A stretch of DNA of 54,370 nucleotides from an uncultured Verrucomicrobiales bacterium (lineage in GTDB: Bacteria; Verrucomicrobiota; Verrucomicrobiia; Verrucomicrobiales; DEV007), in the NCBI GenBank assembly GCA_937891465.1, contig CALAHF010000042.1, forward strand, positions 1 through 54,370, given 5' to 3'. Of the stretch, positions 8,925 to 17,175 are shown one piece after another (positions within the stretch are counted from its first letter, which is position 1; every line of letters begins with the position of its first letter). The notes under the pieces were generated by a model, which was not told the origin of the DNA, searched no databases, and was given only the letters and a program-made list of their open reading frames with translations. A program made the position numbers and the translations under genes.

Positions 8925-9860
8925 TCACACATCCTCGGCGCTGCCGAATTTTTCCATCAGCCAGACCAAAATGCACCCAACGACGATCCAAACGATCGCA
9001 AAAGCCGTGGTGCTATTCATCTCCGGCATCAACCACTCGTAGCCAATCGTCTTCATTTCGGCGACACCGTGTCGATCAATGAATTCAGTTTGAACATCCT
9101 TTTTCCACGGCCAAATCACGAGGAGAGATCCGGCGACAAATCCCGTCATCAAAGCTACGGCAATGTCATGGAAACGACGAAAAATCCACGATAACAAATG
9201 GCTCAGAGCCACGAGCCCAATCACAGCACCGATCGCGACGGGTAAAATTGTTTTCAATGCCGAGAAATCGCCAGACGTCAGCTGGTTGATCGTTTTGATG
9301 GCAATCAGCTCGTAATTTCCCATCAGCAACAAGACAAACGACCCCGATAGGCCAGGAATAATCATGCTCGCCATGGCAATCACGCCGCAGATCATGAGAT
9401 AGAAAAATCCCGAATTTTCCTGAGCAGGTTCAAAAAGCGTCGCCACAGCAACCGCGATCGCCGTTCCCACAACCCCAGCTATAATTGGGCCTGCGCTCCA
9501 TTTGGAGACCTTCTTGCCGACGAAATAGATCGAAGCCAGAATCAACCCAAAGAAAAAGGCGTAGATCAAGATCTTGTGATGGACGAAAAGGTATTCAAAC
9601 AACCTCGCCAGCGTCACGAAACTAAGCACCACGCCGACTCCGATTTGGACCAAAAACCAAAGATCAGTTCGCTCGACAAAACCCTTCCAATCTCGTTTTA
9701 AGAGCAGTTTGATACCCGTTCCATCGAAACCTTTGATCGCTTCGATCAATCGCTCATAAATCCCCGTTACGAACGCGACGGTGCCGCCCGAAACTCCGGG
9801 GATCACATTCGCCGCGCCCATTGCGGCGCCTTTGAGTGCGGTTGAAAGCCAACTGGTCAT
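8925..9860 (-). CDS. DUF368 membrane protein (PopT-type polyprenyl-phosphate translocase)
   Basis: This 311-aa polytopic inner-membrane protein begins with the family signature GAAMGAANVIPGVSGGTVAFVTGIYERLI. The second DUF368 hallmark, MIIPGLSGSFVLLLMGNYE, lies near residues 180-200. About eight hydrophobic segments are visible. Members of this family were assigned as undecaprenyl-phosphate translocases that recycle the cell-wall and teichoic-acid carrier lipid. I chose ATG 9860 because the longer frame (to 9890) runs into palindromic repeat copy B. The stop codon lies directly beside the foldback element at 8665-8920. Confidence 0.92.
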   Translation of the reverse strand: MTSWLSTALKGAAMGAANVIPGVSGGTVAFVTGIYERLIEAIKGFDGTGIKLLLKRDWKGFVERTDLWFLVQIGVGVVLSFVTLARLFEYLFVHHKILIYAFFFGLILASIYFVGKKVSKWSAGPIIAGVVGTAIAVAVATLFEPAQENSGFFYLMICGVIAMASMIIPGLSGSFVLLLMGNYELIAIKTINQLTSGDFSALKTILPVAIGAVIGLVALSHLLSWIFRRFHDIAVALMTGFVAGSLLVIWPWKKDVQTEFIDRHGVAEMKTIGYEWLMPEMNSTTAFAIVWIVVGCILVWLMEKFGSAEDV

Positions 9861-9881
9861 AATTTTGAAAGATGCGGTTTT

Positions 9882-9926
9882 ACGAAGCAATAGGGTACGT
9901 TCGATGAACTAACCCTGTTGTTTCGT
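9882..9926. repeat. Palindromic repeat family, copy B
   Basis: The arm acgaagcaatagggt (9882-9896) faces aaccctgttgtttcgt (9911-9926). Two positions differ but still allow G-T pairing in RNA. The centre reads gttcgatgaac, itself a small palindrome. It lies between the esterase gene (10843 to 9941) and the DUF368 gene. Confidence 0.85.
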
Positions 9927-9940
9927 GAAAGGCGAATACG

Positions 9941-10843
9941 TCAGTCTTTCAACGGTTTTTTCAACAATGATTTGAGTTTCGCTTCATCAGCGGAACCTTC
10001 GAGCCATCCGAGAGCGACGAGAAAGGCATCCGTTTTCAAGACGGTGTCGAGGAATGACTTGGGACTTTTATTTTCGTTGAAGAAGCCGTGAGACTCACCT
10101 TCGTAGATATGAGCTTCGGATTTCACGCCGACGTTCTTCAAATCCGCATCGAATTTTTTCGCGGTTGCAACGGGGATGAGCGAATCTTTCGAACCGAGAA
10201 AGGTGATCGTCGGGGGATCATCTTTGGTGATGTTGTGAGCAGGCGAAATTGCTGGAAACCACTCGGTGACGCGGCTGTTTCCGTAACCTTTAGGACCATT
10301 GTCGTAAACGGGATTGTAAAGCAGCAACGCGTTCGCTTTTGAACTGATTTTTGAATCTTTTTCTGCAGGATCATCAAGCCCATCGCAAATCCCCGTCGTC
10401 GCCGCAACGTGACCACCGGCCGAACCTCCGCCTGCGGCAATGCGATCAGGATCAATTCCAAATCGCTCGGCATTTTCACGAACGAAACGAATCGCAGATT
10501 TCCCGTCCGCAACACACGCGTCGGGCCCCGTCTTCTGGCGGGATTTCACTCGGTAATCTGCTACGAAAGCGACCATCCCGCGCGAGGCGAGATATTTTGA
10601 ATGCTGCTCAAATTGAGTAACTGTGCCGCCATTCCAACCACCGCCAAAAAAGAAAACCACCGCAGGCCGCTTGTCTTTCTTCGGATCGTGGCCTTCTGGA
10701 TCAAATCGATAAATCCAGAGATCCTCGCCGGAAGCTTTCTTGTAAACTTCGGCCGTCGCAGCGCCTTTGAAATCGTGTTTGGTGGTTTTAGCAAAGGCGG
10801 GAAGCGCAATGCAAAGCGAGAGAACGAATGCGAGATATTTCAT
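9941..10843 (-). CDS. Secreted alpha/beta hydrolase (BD-FAE/acetyl-esterase type)
   Basis: This 300-aa exported hydrolase has a signal peptide (MKYLAFVLSLCIALPAFA) and an alpha/beta-hydrolase fold. The nucleophile elbow is GGGSAGGH, with the charge-relay Asp in FLGSKDSLIPV and His in EGESHGFF. The oxyanion segment reads VVFFFGGGW in place of the classical HGGG. This pattern fits carbohydrate esterases that remove acetyl or feruloyl groups from polysaccharides. I preferred ATG 10843 over the frame's first codon at 10870 because the signal peptide then sits at the N-terminus. The gene shares strand with the epimerase upstream (48-bp gap) and with a second esterase further up. The exact substrate is unknown. 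Confidence 0.88.
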   Translation of the reverse strand: MKYLAFVLSLCIALPAFAKTTKHDFKGAATAEVYKKASGEDLWIYRFDPEGHDPKKDKRPAVVFFFGGGWNGGTVTQFEQHSKYLASRGMVAFVADYRVKSRQKTGPDACVADGKSAIRFVRENAERFGIDPDRIAAGGGSAGGHVAATTGICDGLDDPAEKDSKISSKANALLLYNPVYDNGPKGYGNSRVTEWFPAISPAHNITKDDPPTITFLGSKDSLIPVATAKKFDADLKNVGVKSEAHIYEGESHGFFNENKSPKSFLDTVLKTDAFLVALGWLEGSADEAKLKSLLKKPLKD

Positions 10844-10891
10844 TTCAAAAATCCTAGCATGAGATGCCAAATTCGTTCCGCAAAAATCGTG

Positions 10892-11872
10892 TTACCCCGG
10901 ATACCAAGTTTTGCGCGGGTCTTCCTCACCTCGCTTGTAATCCCACGAAGCGTCGATCAGTTTTCTGAGATCGTATTTCGGCTGCCAGCCGAGTTTTTGG
11001 CGGGCTTTGGCGTTGTCTAGAAAAGTGGAGTGAAATTCTGTCTTCACGCCGATAGAATCGAGATCGCGAGTTTCTCCAAGGTAGTCAGCAATCTGCTGAT
11101 AATTCACAGCATCGGTCATGCAGACATTGAATAGCTGCTGCTTCGCAGCGGGGTGATCGATTGCAGACATAATCGCCGAAACGAGATCATCGACGTGAAC
11201 AAAATTGCGCGTAATCGATTTTCCATCGGCATCCTGCATCACAGGAATCGTTCCGGCGGCAGCGTATTTTTTGGCAGTGTCTGAATCGACAAATTCGCAC
11301 CAACGCGGACCACCGAAGACATCTTCGCCCCATGAAAGCGATTGCTTAAAGTCATCTTTTTCCATGATCCATGGCGCGCGTAGACAGCAGCCATTGAGAT
11401 CGTATTGATGAAAGGATTGCTCAAGCATGACCTCTTCGAGGACTTTCGACAGTGCGTAGCAACCTGGATAGGCTTTGTGCGGAACTTCTTCGGTGATCGG
11501 TCGATCATATTCGTAGAAAAAATGTCCGACACAGGCGTCGCCGCCGACAAGGATAAATTGCGAAAATGTGGGGCTTTCGCGCGCTTCTTCGAGAAGCCAA
11601 AACATGCCCTTAACGGTCACGTCCATCACCATTTCAGGGATTTCTTTACAGGTCGCGAGATGCAAAACGTGGGTCACACCGTTCATCGCCGCAGCAACAA
11701 CTTCACGATCAGAAATCGAACCGCGGGCGATTTCGAGACGGGCGTGAGGCTGGAGCGTGCGATTGTGACAGAGCGCCCGAACGGTAGCGTGTTCAAATTG
11801 TGGGGACGCTAAAAAGTCGCGAAGAAACGTTTGTCCGACTTTGCCGGTCGCGCCGGTAACGAGAAACTTCAT
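10892..11872 (-). CDS. NAD-dependent epimerase/dehydratase family protein
   Basis: This 326-aa extended-SDR protein starts with MKFLVTGATGKVGQTF, the TGxxGxxG dinucleotide-binding motif. The active-site YxxxK is present as CYALSKVLEEVM. C-terminal features (FVHVDDLVSAIM, LGWQPKYDLRKLIDASWDY) match the NAD-dependent epimerase/dehydratase family acting on nucleotide sugars or related compounds. It has no signal peptide, so it is cytosolic. It is flanked on the same strand by two secreted enzymes, an esterase and a metallopeptidase, so it may belong to a carbohydrate-use cluster. The substrate cannot be assigned. Confidence 0.9.
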   Translation of the reverse strand: MKFLVTGATGKVGQTFLRDFLASPQFEHATVRALCHNRTLQPHARLEIARGSISDREVVAAAMNGVTHVLHLATCKEIPEMVMDVTVKGMFWLLEEARESPTFSQFILVGGDACVGHFFYEYDRPITEEVPHKAYPGCYALSKVLEEVMLEQSFHQYDLNGCCLRAPWIMEKDDFKQSLSWGEDVFGGPRWCEFVDSDTAKKYAAAGTIPVMQDADGKSITRNFVHVDDLVSAIMSAIDHPAAKQQLFNVCMTDAVNYQQIADYLGETRDLDSIGVKTEFHSTFLDNAKARQKLGWQPKYDLRKLIDASWDYKRGEEDPRKTWYPG

Positions 11873-11930
11873 GATCGGTGATTGGGCCTGAAATTTCAGA
11901 ATGTGTCAATCGCGTGATTCGTGGCGATGG

Positions 11931-14126
11931 TCACTTTGGCAATCCCTCACACACCCACACTTCAAGCTCAGCCAATTCCTGATCGACTTTTTTCGTGAGA
12001 GGCAGATTCCACTTTCTCCAAAACGGAGCGAGATTTTTGCCGCAGGCTTTCGATAATCGAATGATGAACTGATCGTTTTTTTCCTGCTGAGATTTGGGCC
12101 ACTCGGCTTCGGGAAGAACGTTGTATTCAGCGAAAACCTTTTTGAAAGGATCCCAGCCAAATTCTTCCTGAACCATCAGAAAAGTGTCGAGCGCGTTCCA
12201 CATGCTCCAGCTCTCTTTGAAATTTGCGCCGTCCGCGAAGTATTTATTCACCCGAGTTTTGCGAGTCAGCGGTTTGATCGCGCCATGAGTGTTGTTGCGA
12301 TTTTTGCCAATAAGTTCTTCAAAAATATAGACTGACCACAGATTGCAGGTTGTCTCGCCGGTCCCTGGAAGCGCCCACAAATTGTGCTGATGGTTGTGCC
12401 CATATTCGTGAAAAAATCCCCAGTCCCCTTCTTCCATCAATGCTTTGGAATCGACAGCTTTTTTTGACGCGCCACCGAGGTGAGCGGCAACGGGGTAACC
12501 ACTGTGCATCGATCCGGCGGCCGTTTGGCGATCAAAAATAAGGCGCTCGGCACGAAATTTCGTGCGATCAAGCACGGCCAGTTCGGCAGCTATTTCGATA
12601 TAGGCGATCCACGCTTCCATGACTTTATCGGGATCATCGAGATCACGAATGTGATCGCTCGGCACGGAAATGATCATCCGATTGCTCGCCAATTCAGCCC
12701 AAGGCGCGGGGTGGTTTCGGATCGTAGCTTTCCATTCAGCGAGATCAGTTTCACCGTGAACGTAAAGCGGAGCCGCATAACCACCTGTGATCTTCACGGG
12801 CTGAGTCGGAAAGTCGGCGCCACGCGGAACGCGAATCGTGACCAATCCCCCAAGTCCGCTAGATGCTTCGGTGTTAGTGGTTTTGATAGGGAATGAACGC
12901 TGCAATTTCGGATAACGTTGCATGTTCTTCCGATTGTTGAGACCTCCGTTGTAGGTGCCAATCACCACGTCAAAACCTTGTCCGGCAATTTCTTCGAGAA
13001 CGGACACGGTGATGATCTCTCCCGGTGCAGCGTAAATCCCTGTCGGTCGTAACTCGCCTGCAGCCCAGCCTCCAGCATTTCGCCCGTTTGCCCATCCGAG
13101 ATATTTTGCGTCCAGTTTGAGTATTTTCTCTACTGGCTTGGCACCTTCGGCAATCACACCAGGGTAATCAGCCGAGGCGGGAATCGCATACATTTTTCCA
13201 GCGGGCAGCCGGAGGTTCAATGCGGTTTCAGTTTCGATAATCGCATCAAACAATAGATTTTCTCCGGGAGTAATCGGCGATTTTTTGGAAGGAATAATGG
13301 GGCCCACCGTTTCATTCAGCGACTTCAAAGCCCTCAGAAACTTCGCCTGATTTTCCTTTTTTAGAAAAACCCCTTTCCGTAAATCAGCGATGAGCTCCGG
13401 TGTGACGTTGATCTTCAGGGCTTCGACAGCGCGGATCGCAGAATCGTCTGCGGGGTCCATGACTAGCAAAGGACGCTTGTTCGTAGCGTAGCCATCCGGC
13501 TTCAGGTGAATACCAAATCCAGCTGCAATTTGATTGGGCGGAAAGTCTGAGAAATCAGGGAATTTTTTACCGAAGGGCCACGGTGTCGCGGCCACAAAAA
13601 CAGCTCCGCCATTTTGAAGATGCTTCTTAATTTCCCCAATTCCCTCTTCAGTCAGATCGCGGCGGGACTCGCCTTTTGCGAAATACAAATCGACGTTTTT
13701 CCCGATCTTTTCCGCAGGCAAAATAGCAGCTTGAAGCCCGAGTTTTTCCAATGCAGGTATGACGCCCTTACATCTCGGGGAAACTCCAATGGTCAATTTT
13801 TGTGCATTATTTGTGGCCCACCCGATCGCATTTTTCAGAAATTCGAGATAACTTTCCTGAGCCGCAAAGTCTTTCCCGATGAGAAATCCGCCATGGGAAA
13901 AGGCGATTACTTTTCCCTTTCCCACCTGACTCCCAGCAGCAACCACTTGAGCTTTGGCATCTTCTAGAATTGAAAACGCAGGAGCTTCGATTTCGATAAC
14001 ACCAGGGACCGATCCCCCCATCACAATCTCTCCGCCACCAGCGTTGATTTTAACAAGCGCATCGTCATTGGCATGCACAAACGGCACGGCCATCCATGCG
14101 GCGAATAGAAGGGAAGTTTTTATCAT
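11931..14126 (-). CDS. Secreted M60-family-like (TCAF/enhancin type) metallopeptidase
   Basis: This 731-aa exported protein has a signal peptide (MIKTSLLFAAWMAVPFVHA). The N-terminal third resembles a glutamine-amidotransferase-like fold with VIAFSHGGFL and a GGAVFVAATPWPFGK segment. The C-terminal half carries the gluzincin site H573-E-Y-G-H577 with a candidate third ligand, Glu591 (GTGETTCNLW), as in peptidase family M60. M60 enzymes cleave heavily O-glycosylated, mucin-like proteins. Its ATG overlaps the stop of the preceding esterase gene (ATGA at 14123-14126), so the two are translationally coupled. Together they suggest attack on an acetylated glycoprotein, which is inference. Confidence 0.87.
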   Translation of the reverse strand: MIKTSLLFAAWMAVPFVHANDDALVKINAGGGEIVMGGSVPGVIEIEAPAFSILEDAKAQVVAAGSQVGKGKVIAFSHGGFLIGKDFAAQESYLEFLKNAIGWATNNAQKLTIGVSPRCKGVIPALEKLGLQAAILPAEKIGKNVDLYFAKGESRRDLTEEGIGEIKKHLQNGGAVFVAATPWPFGKKFPDFSDFPPNQIAAGFGIHLKPDGYATNKRPLLVMDPADDSAIRAVEALKINVTPELIADLRKGVFLKKENQAKFLRALKSLNETVGPIIPSKKSPITPGENLLFDAIIETETALNLRLPAGKMYAIPASADYPGVIAEGAKPVEKILKLDAKYLGWANGRNAGGWAAGELRPTGIYAAPGEIITVSVLEEIAGQGFDVVIGTYNGGLNNRKNMQRYPKLQRSFPIKTTNTEASSGLGGLVTIRVPRGADFPTQPVKITGGYAAPLYVHGETDLAEWKATIRNHPAPWAELASNRMIISVPSDHIRDLDDPDKVMEAWIAYIEIAAELAVLDRTKFRAERLIFDRQTAAGSMHSGYPVAAHLGGASKKAVDSKALMEEGDWGFFHEYGHNHQHNLWALPGTGETTCNLWSVYIFEELIGKNRNNTHGAIKPLTRKTRVNKYFADGANFKESWSMWNALDTFLMVQEEFGWDPFKKVFAEYNVLPEAEWPKSQQEKNDQFIIRLSKACGKNLAPFWRKWNLPLTKKVDQELAELEVWVCEGLPK

Positions 14127-15328
14127 CGGGATTTCAAATCAAAGTTCAGCGCCGGAGTTTTACCCTCCGGTTTCACATCAAATAATATCGGCTCCTTTGA
14201 TTTTGGTGACACTGAATTGGTAGTTATGACACGGTCTTTCGAGTCACGTGTCTTCTCCCAAATACTTCCCGCAAAACTCAGAGCACCTTTTGTCACGACG
14301 GTTTCGCCCTTAAATCGTCCATTTCGAATTCGAAGCGTCGTGATCGGTAAATTCGGGCTTTCCGGGTGAAACGTGACTGACCCCCAACTGACAGGCTCGC
14401 CATCAAGCGTCACATTTCCTGAAATTGATGTGCGTTGAACATTGGATGCCAAAAATCCACTGTCCCGCATCCAGTCGGTGAGATGGCCGGACCACGTGCT
14501 GAGCACGGGATCGCCCTGAAAAAGCCCAACGCCGTGTGGGCCGGGCTTATAAATGTGCATTTCTGCCGAGACTTTATTTTTACGAAGGGCGAGATAAAAC
14601 AGAACCGAATTCTCGGCAGGAACAGCGGTGTCGTCGCCGGTTTGGAAAAGAAAGGTCGGCGGAGTTTCCGGTGTCACATTTAGCTCAGAGGAAACATGCT
14701 TCGCCTCATCAGAATCAAGCGCGGCGTCTTTTCCAAGCAAGTTTTGGCGTGAACCTCCGTGCCCAAATTCAGTTGACATGCTGATCACGGCATAACACAA
14801 CACTGCAAAATCAGGGCGGGCGCTGAGCTTATCAAGCTCATCTGATGGCTCATAGGCTTTTTCATTAAACTTGGTCGCCGCCATGCTTGCGAGGTGTCCG
14901 CCGGCGGAAAACCCCATCACCCCGATGCGGTTGGGGTCGATTTTGTATTCTTCCGCCTGACCTCGTGCTTGTCGAATCGCCCGCTGAACATCAGCCAGCT
15001 GAGTGGGAAAGTGATGCCCTTTTGATCCAAGTCGATAATGCAACACAAAGGCGGTCACGCCCATTTCCTGATAAAATTGGCCAATCTGGTGTCCCTCGTG
15101 ATCGAGCGCGAGCCCTCCGTATCCACCGCCCGGACAAACCACGACCGCTGCCCCGCTCTGCAATTCTTCTTTCGCAGGATAAACAAAAACCATCGGTCGC
15201 CCTGACTCTTCATCCTGAGGCTGGGCATACTGCGTTTTTCCCTCCGGCCAGAGAGAAAATGTAGCTTCCTGAGCCACGATTGGCGAACCGGCGAAAACGA
15301 GACAAAGCAAGGCGAGCTGAATTTTCAT
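14123..15328 (-). CDS. Secreted acetyl-esterase-like hydrolase with a C-terminal beta-sandwich domain
   Basis: This 401-aa exported protein has a signal peptide (to about residue 20, PIVAQ). The alpha/beta-hydrolase domain spans about 40-295: oxyanion region CPGGGYGGLALDHEG, nucleophile Ser141 in GFSAGGH, Asp232 or Asp233 in TGDDTAVP, and His265 in KPGPHGVG. This is the BD-FAE/acetyl-xylan-esterase pattern. Residues about 300-401 form an extra domain, starting SISGNVTLDGEPVSWGSVTF, that resembles the carboxypeptidase-regulatory-like beta-sandwich common in Planctomycetes and Verrucomicrobia. Its stop overlaps the start of the M60 peptidase by 4 bp. A degenerate palindromic repeat lies in the spacer upstream. 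Confidence 0.88.
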   Translation of the reverse strand: MKIQLALLCLVFAGSPIVAQEATFSLWPEGKTQYAQPQDEESGRPMVFVYPAKEELQSGAAVVVCPGGGYGGLALDHEGHQIGQFYQEMGVTAFVLHYRLGSKGHHFPTQLADVQRAIRQARGQAEEYKIDPNRIGVMGFSAGGHLASMAATKFNEKAYEPSDELDKLSARPDFAVLCYAVISMSTEFGHGGSRQNLLGKDAALDSDEAKHVSSELNVTPETPPTFLFQTGDDTAVPAENSVLFYLALRKNKVSAEMHIYKPGPHGVGLFQGDPVLSTWSGHLTDWMRDSGFLASNVQRTSISGNVTLDGEPVSWGSVTFHPESPNLPITTLRIRNGRFKGETVVTKGALSFAGSIWEKTRDSKDRVITTNSVSPKSKEPILFDVKPEGKTPALNFDLKSR

Positions 15329-15423
15329 GAGGTCTGAATTTGACCTGAAAACTTGCCCAACGACAATCCCTGATTGCGGAAAAGTCGCTATTTCACAAAC
15401 AAGTGGGCGACTTACCGCTGCTC

Positions 15424-15467
15424 ACGATCAAACAGAGCGCGTTCGACGAACCAACTCCATTGGATCG
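15424..15467. repeat. Palindromic repeat family, copy C (degenerate)
   Basis: The left arm acgatcaaacagag and right arm ctccattggatcg match the family consensus with several mismatches. The centre gttcgacgaac is well preserved. It lies in the spacer between the LysM gene and the esterase gene. Confidence 0.6.
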
Positions 15468-15480
15468 AAAAATCGAAGCT

Positions 15481-16005
15481 CTATCGAATCCGCAGGCTTT
15501 GCCCTAATCGAATCAAATCACCGCTCAAACCATTTGTCCGTTTCAGGTCAGTGACGCTCGTTCCGTATTTTCGGCTGATAGAATACAACGTGTCGCCACT
15601 TTTTACCGTGTGATAAGTCGTGACGCCCGAGGATGCTTTGGCCGGTGGTTTTATCGTTCTTGGAGGTGAGGACACCGTCGGCGGAGCTGATGGAAGACGA
15701 GAAGCTTGCACGGAGACACTGGTTCGTGCACCGTATCCGTTTGTCACAGGGTCTGGACTAAGCATACTTGAGGACGTACGACCTGTACTGCCGCTTTTCA
15801 CCCAGTCGCGGCGATAGTTTCCGCTATCATCAAAAGGATATTCCGATTTGTTCATCCCATGGGGTGGAGTGAGCAATGGATTGTAAGTCGCAGAGGGAGT
15901 CGGCGACTTCGTCGACGAGCATTGCGTGAAGATCGTAGCCGAGAAGCCAATCATCGCCACGCGAATGGCCAGGTTGTGGAAAATCTTAGAAAACAGGCCA
16001 GTCAT
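15481..16005 (-). CDS. LysM-domain envelope protein, probable lipoprotein
   Basis: This 174-aa protein has a hydrophobic N-terminal segment (about 13-27) ending in IFTQC-SS, which could be a lipobox although Gln before the Cys is unusual. A Pro/Ser/Thr-rich linker fills about 30-128. The C-terminal LysM domain (about 129-174) reads YHTVKSGDTLYSISRKYGTSVTDLKRTNGL and ends LIRLGQSLRIR, a near-consensus peptidoglycan-binding module. It should anchor to peptidoglycan in the periplasm. It is 44 bp downstream of the thioredoxin-fold gene on the same strand and could share its transcript. The stop codon is 13 bp past repeat copy C. Confidence 0.88.
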   Translation of the reverse strand: MTGLFSKIFHNLAIRVAMIGFSATIFTQCSSTKSPTPSATYNPLLTPPHGMNKSEYPFDDSGNYRRDWVKSGSTGRTSSSMLSPDPVTNGYGARTSVSVQASRLPSAPPTVSSPPRTIKPPAKASSGVTTYHTVKSGDTLYSISRKYGTSVTDLKRTNGLSGDLIRLGQSLRIR

Positions 16006-16049
16006 TACCGAAAATCAGTCAAAATAGTTAAGTTATTTAAAATAATAAC

Positions 16050-17012
16050 CTATTTCAACAAATCTTCCTGTAGTTTTTGTGCGCGGAGATTTTCCAGCAC
16101 TTTTGCCGCTTGTTTCCCAGAGGCGCTTTTGGGGTCGATTTTCACAACTTCGATCAAGGTCGCGATGGAGTTTGCGATATCTTTTTGGCGACGCTGAACA
16201 CCGAATTTGTTCATCAAGGCCCGTTGTTTTTCAACACCTTCCAGCTTGTTGTCGATGATGTATTGATCGGTTAACTTGACCATTTTTCCCCATTGGACAT
16301 CATTGCCAAGCACTTCCATCTGCTGAGAATAAGTAACGTCGGCGAGAATCCGGGAATATTTCTCCACCACGCCAGTTTCGTTATTTGGATCATTTTCAAC
16401 AAGCGCTTCCATCTGTGGGCGATAATAACGGCCCATCAGATTTCCCGGTAACACAGGAATTCCCTCAGCGAGGAGCTTTGCCTTCTCCAGTCCGCCGACA
16501 GCCTTGGCTACTGCAAATTTCTCATCACGCCGCTTTTTCGTCTCGCGCATGGAAAGCATCGTGGCAGCATATTCGTCCGGTTTTACGGGCTGATAACCGT
16601 TCATCCCAAACGGACGTCCTTCCGTGTCGGTTGCAATCACCGTGGGAAATCCCGAGATCCGATACGCCCGTTTCAGTAGGTCGTTTTGCACCTTTTCATT
16701 GATCGGCTGATCCATTTTCTCCCGTGGAAAATTCAACCGAACCAAGGTGTATTTTTCCGACATAGGCCCAGTGAACGCAGGCTGATTCAAAATATCACGA
16801 TCCAAAACCTGACAAATTTTCACATCTGAATTCGAAGTAAAAACAAGAATCAGGTCTTTTCCGGCTGATTTCGCCTCAGCAATGGCTGTTTCGTAATTTT
16901 TCGTCCAAAGCCCTACCCCGGCTTCATTCTGTGCCTGAGACGGCTGAAAAGCGCCTAAACAAAGAGCGCAGGCGGTTACAATAGAGGCGGGAGCCGGAAT
17001 AAATCGGTTCAT
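16050..17012 (-). CDS. Secreted thioredoxin-fold protein lacking the CxxC pair
   Basis: This 320-aa exported protein has a signal peptide (MNRFIPAPASIVTACALCLGAFQPSQA). Residues about 35-150 follow the thioredoxin-7/DUF255 pattern: ETAIAEAKSAGKDLILVFTSNSD, then a helix with one cysteine (VKICQVLDRDIL), then ISGFPTVIATDTEGR, which holds the conserved cis-Pro loop. The first cysteine of the usual WCxxC is absent, so a normal disulfide exchange reaction is unlikely. The C-terminal half (about 160-320) is helical and TPR-like without clear repeats. I chose ATG 17012 to place the signal peptide at the N-terminus. It diverges from the cupredoxin gene across a 163-bp spacer. Confidence 0.82.
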   Translation of the reverse strand: MNRFIPAPASIVTACALCLGAFQPSQAQNEAGVGLWTKNYETAIAEAKSAGKDLILVFTSNSDVKICQVLDRDILNQPAFTGPMSEKYTLVRLNFPREKMDQPINEKVQNDLLKRAYRISGFPTVIATDTEGRPFGMNGYQPVKPDEYAATMLSMRETKKRRDEKFAVAKAVGGLEKAKLLAEGIPVLPGNLMGRYYRPQMEALVENDPNNETGVVEKYSRILADVTYSQQMEVLGNDVQWGKMVKLTDQYIIDNKLEGVEKQRALMNKFGVQRRQKDIANSIATLIEVVKIDPKSASGKQAAKVLENLRAQKLQEDLLK

Positions 17013-17175
17013 AAAATTCAAAATGGGGTTTTTCGATGCTAACACACCTTAACTTGTCACGAAACCTTAGTCCGTGATTTGAGCCACAAACGCGTGCACC
17101 TCACATTTTGACGAATCCCTTGTCCTGTTTAGTTTCACGCGGCGTATCATCGCTGGGAAATAATATTCTTTATTT

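Noticed and set aside
8701-9042. 113-aa plus-strand frame inside the foldback element
   Set aside because: It overlaps the DUF368 gene on the other strand, has no recognisable motif and biased composition; the inverted repeats explain the region better.
9861-9890. N-terminal extension of the DUF368 protein
   Set aside because: It starts inside repeat copy B and adds residues not typical of the family.
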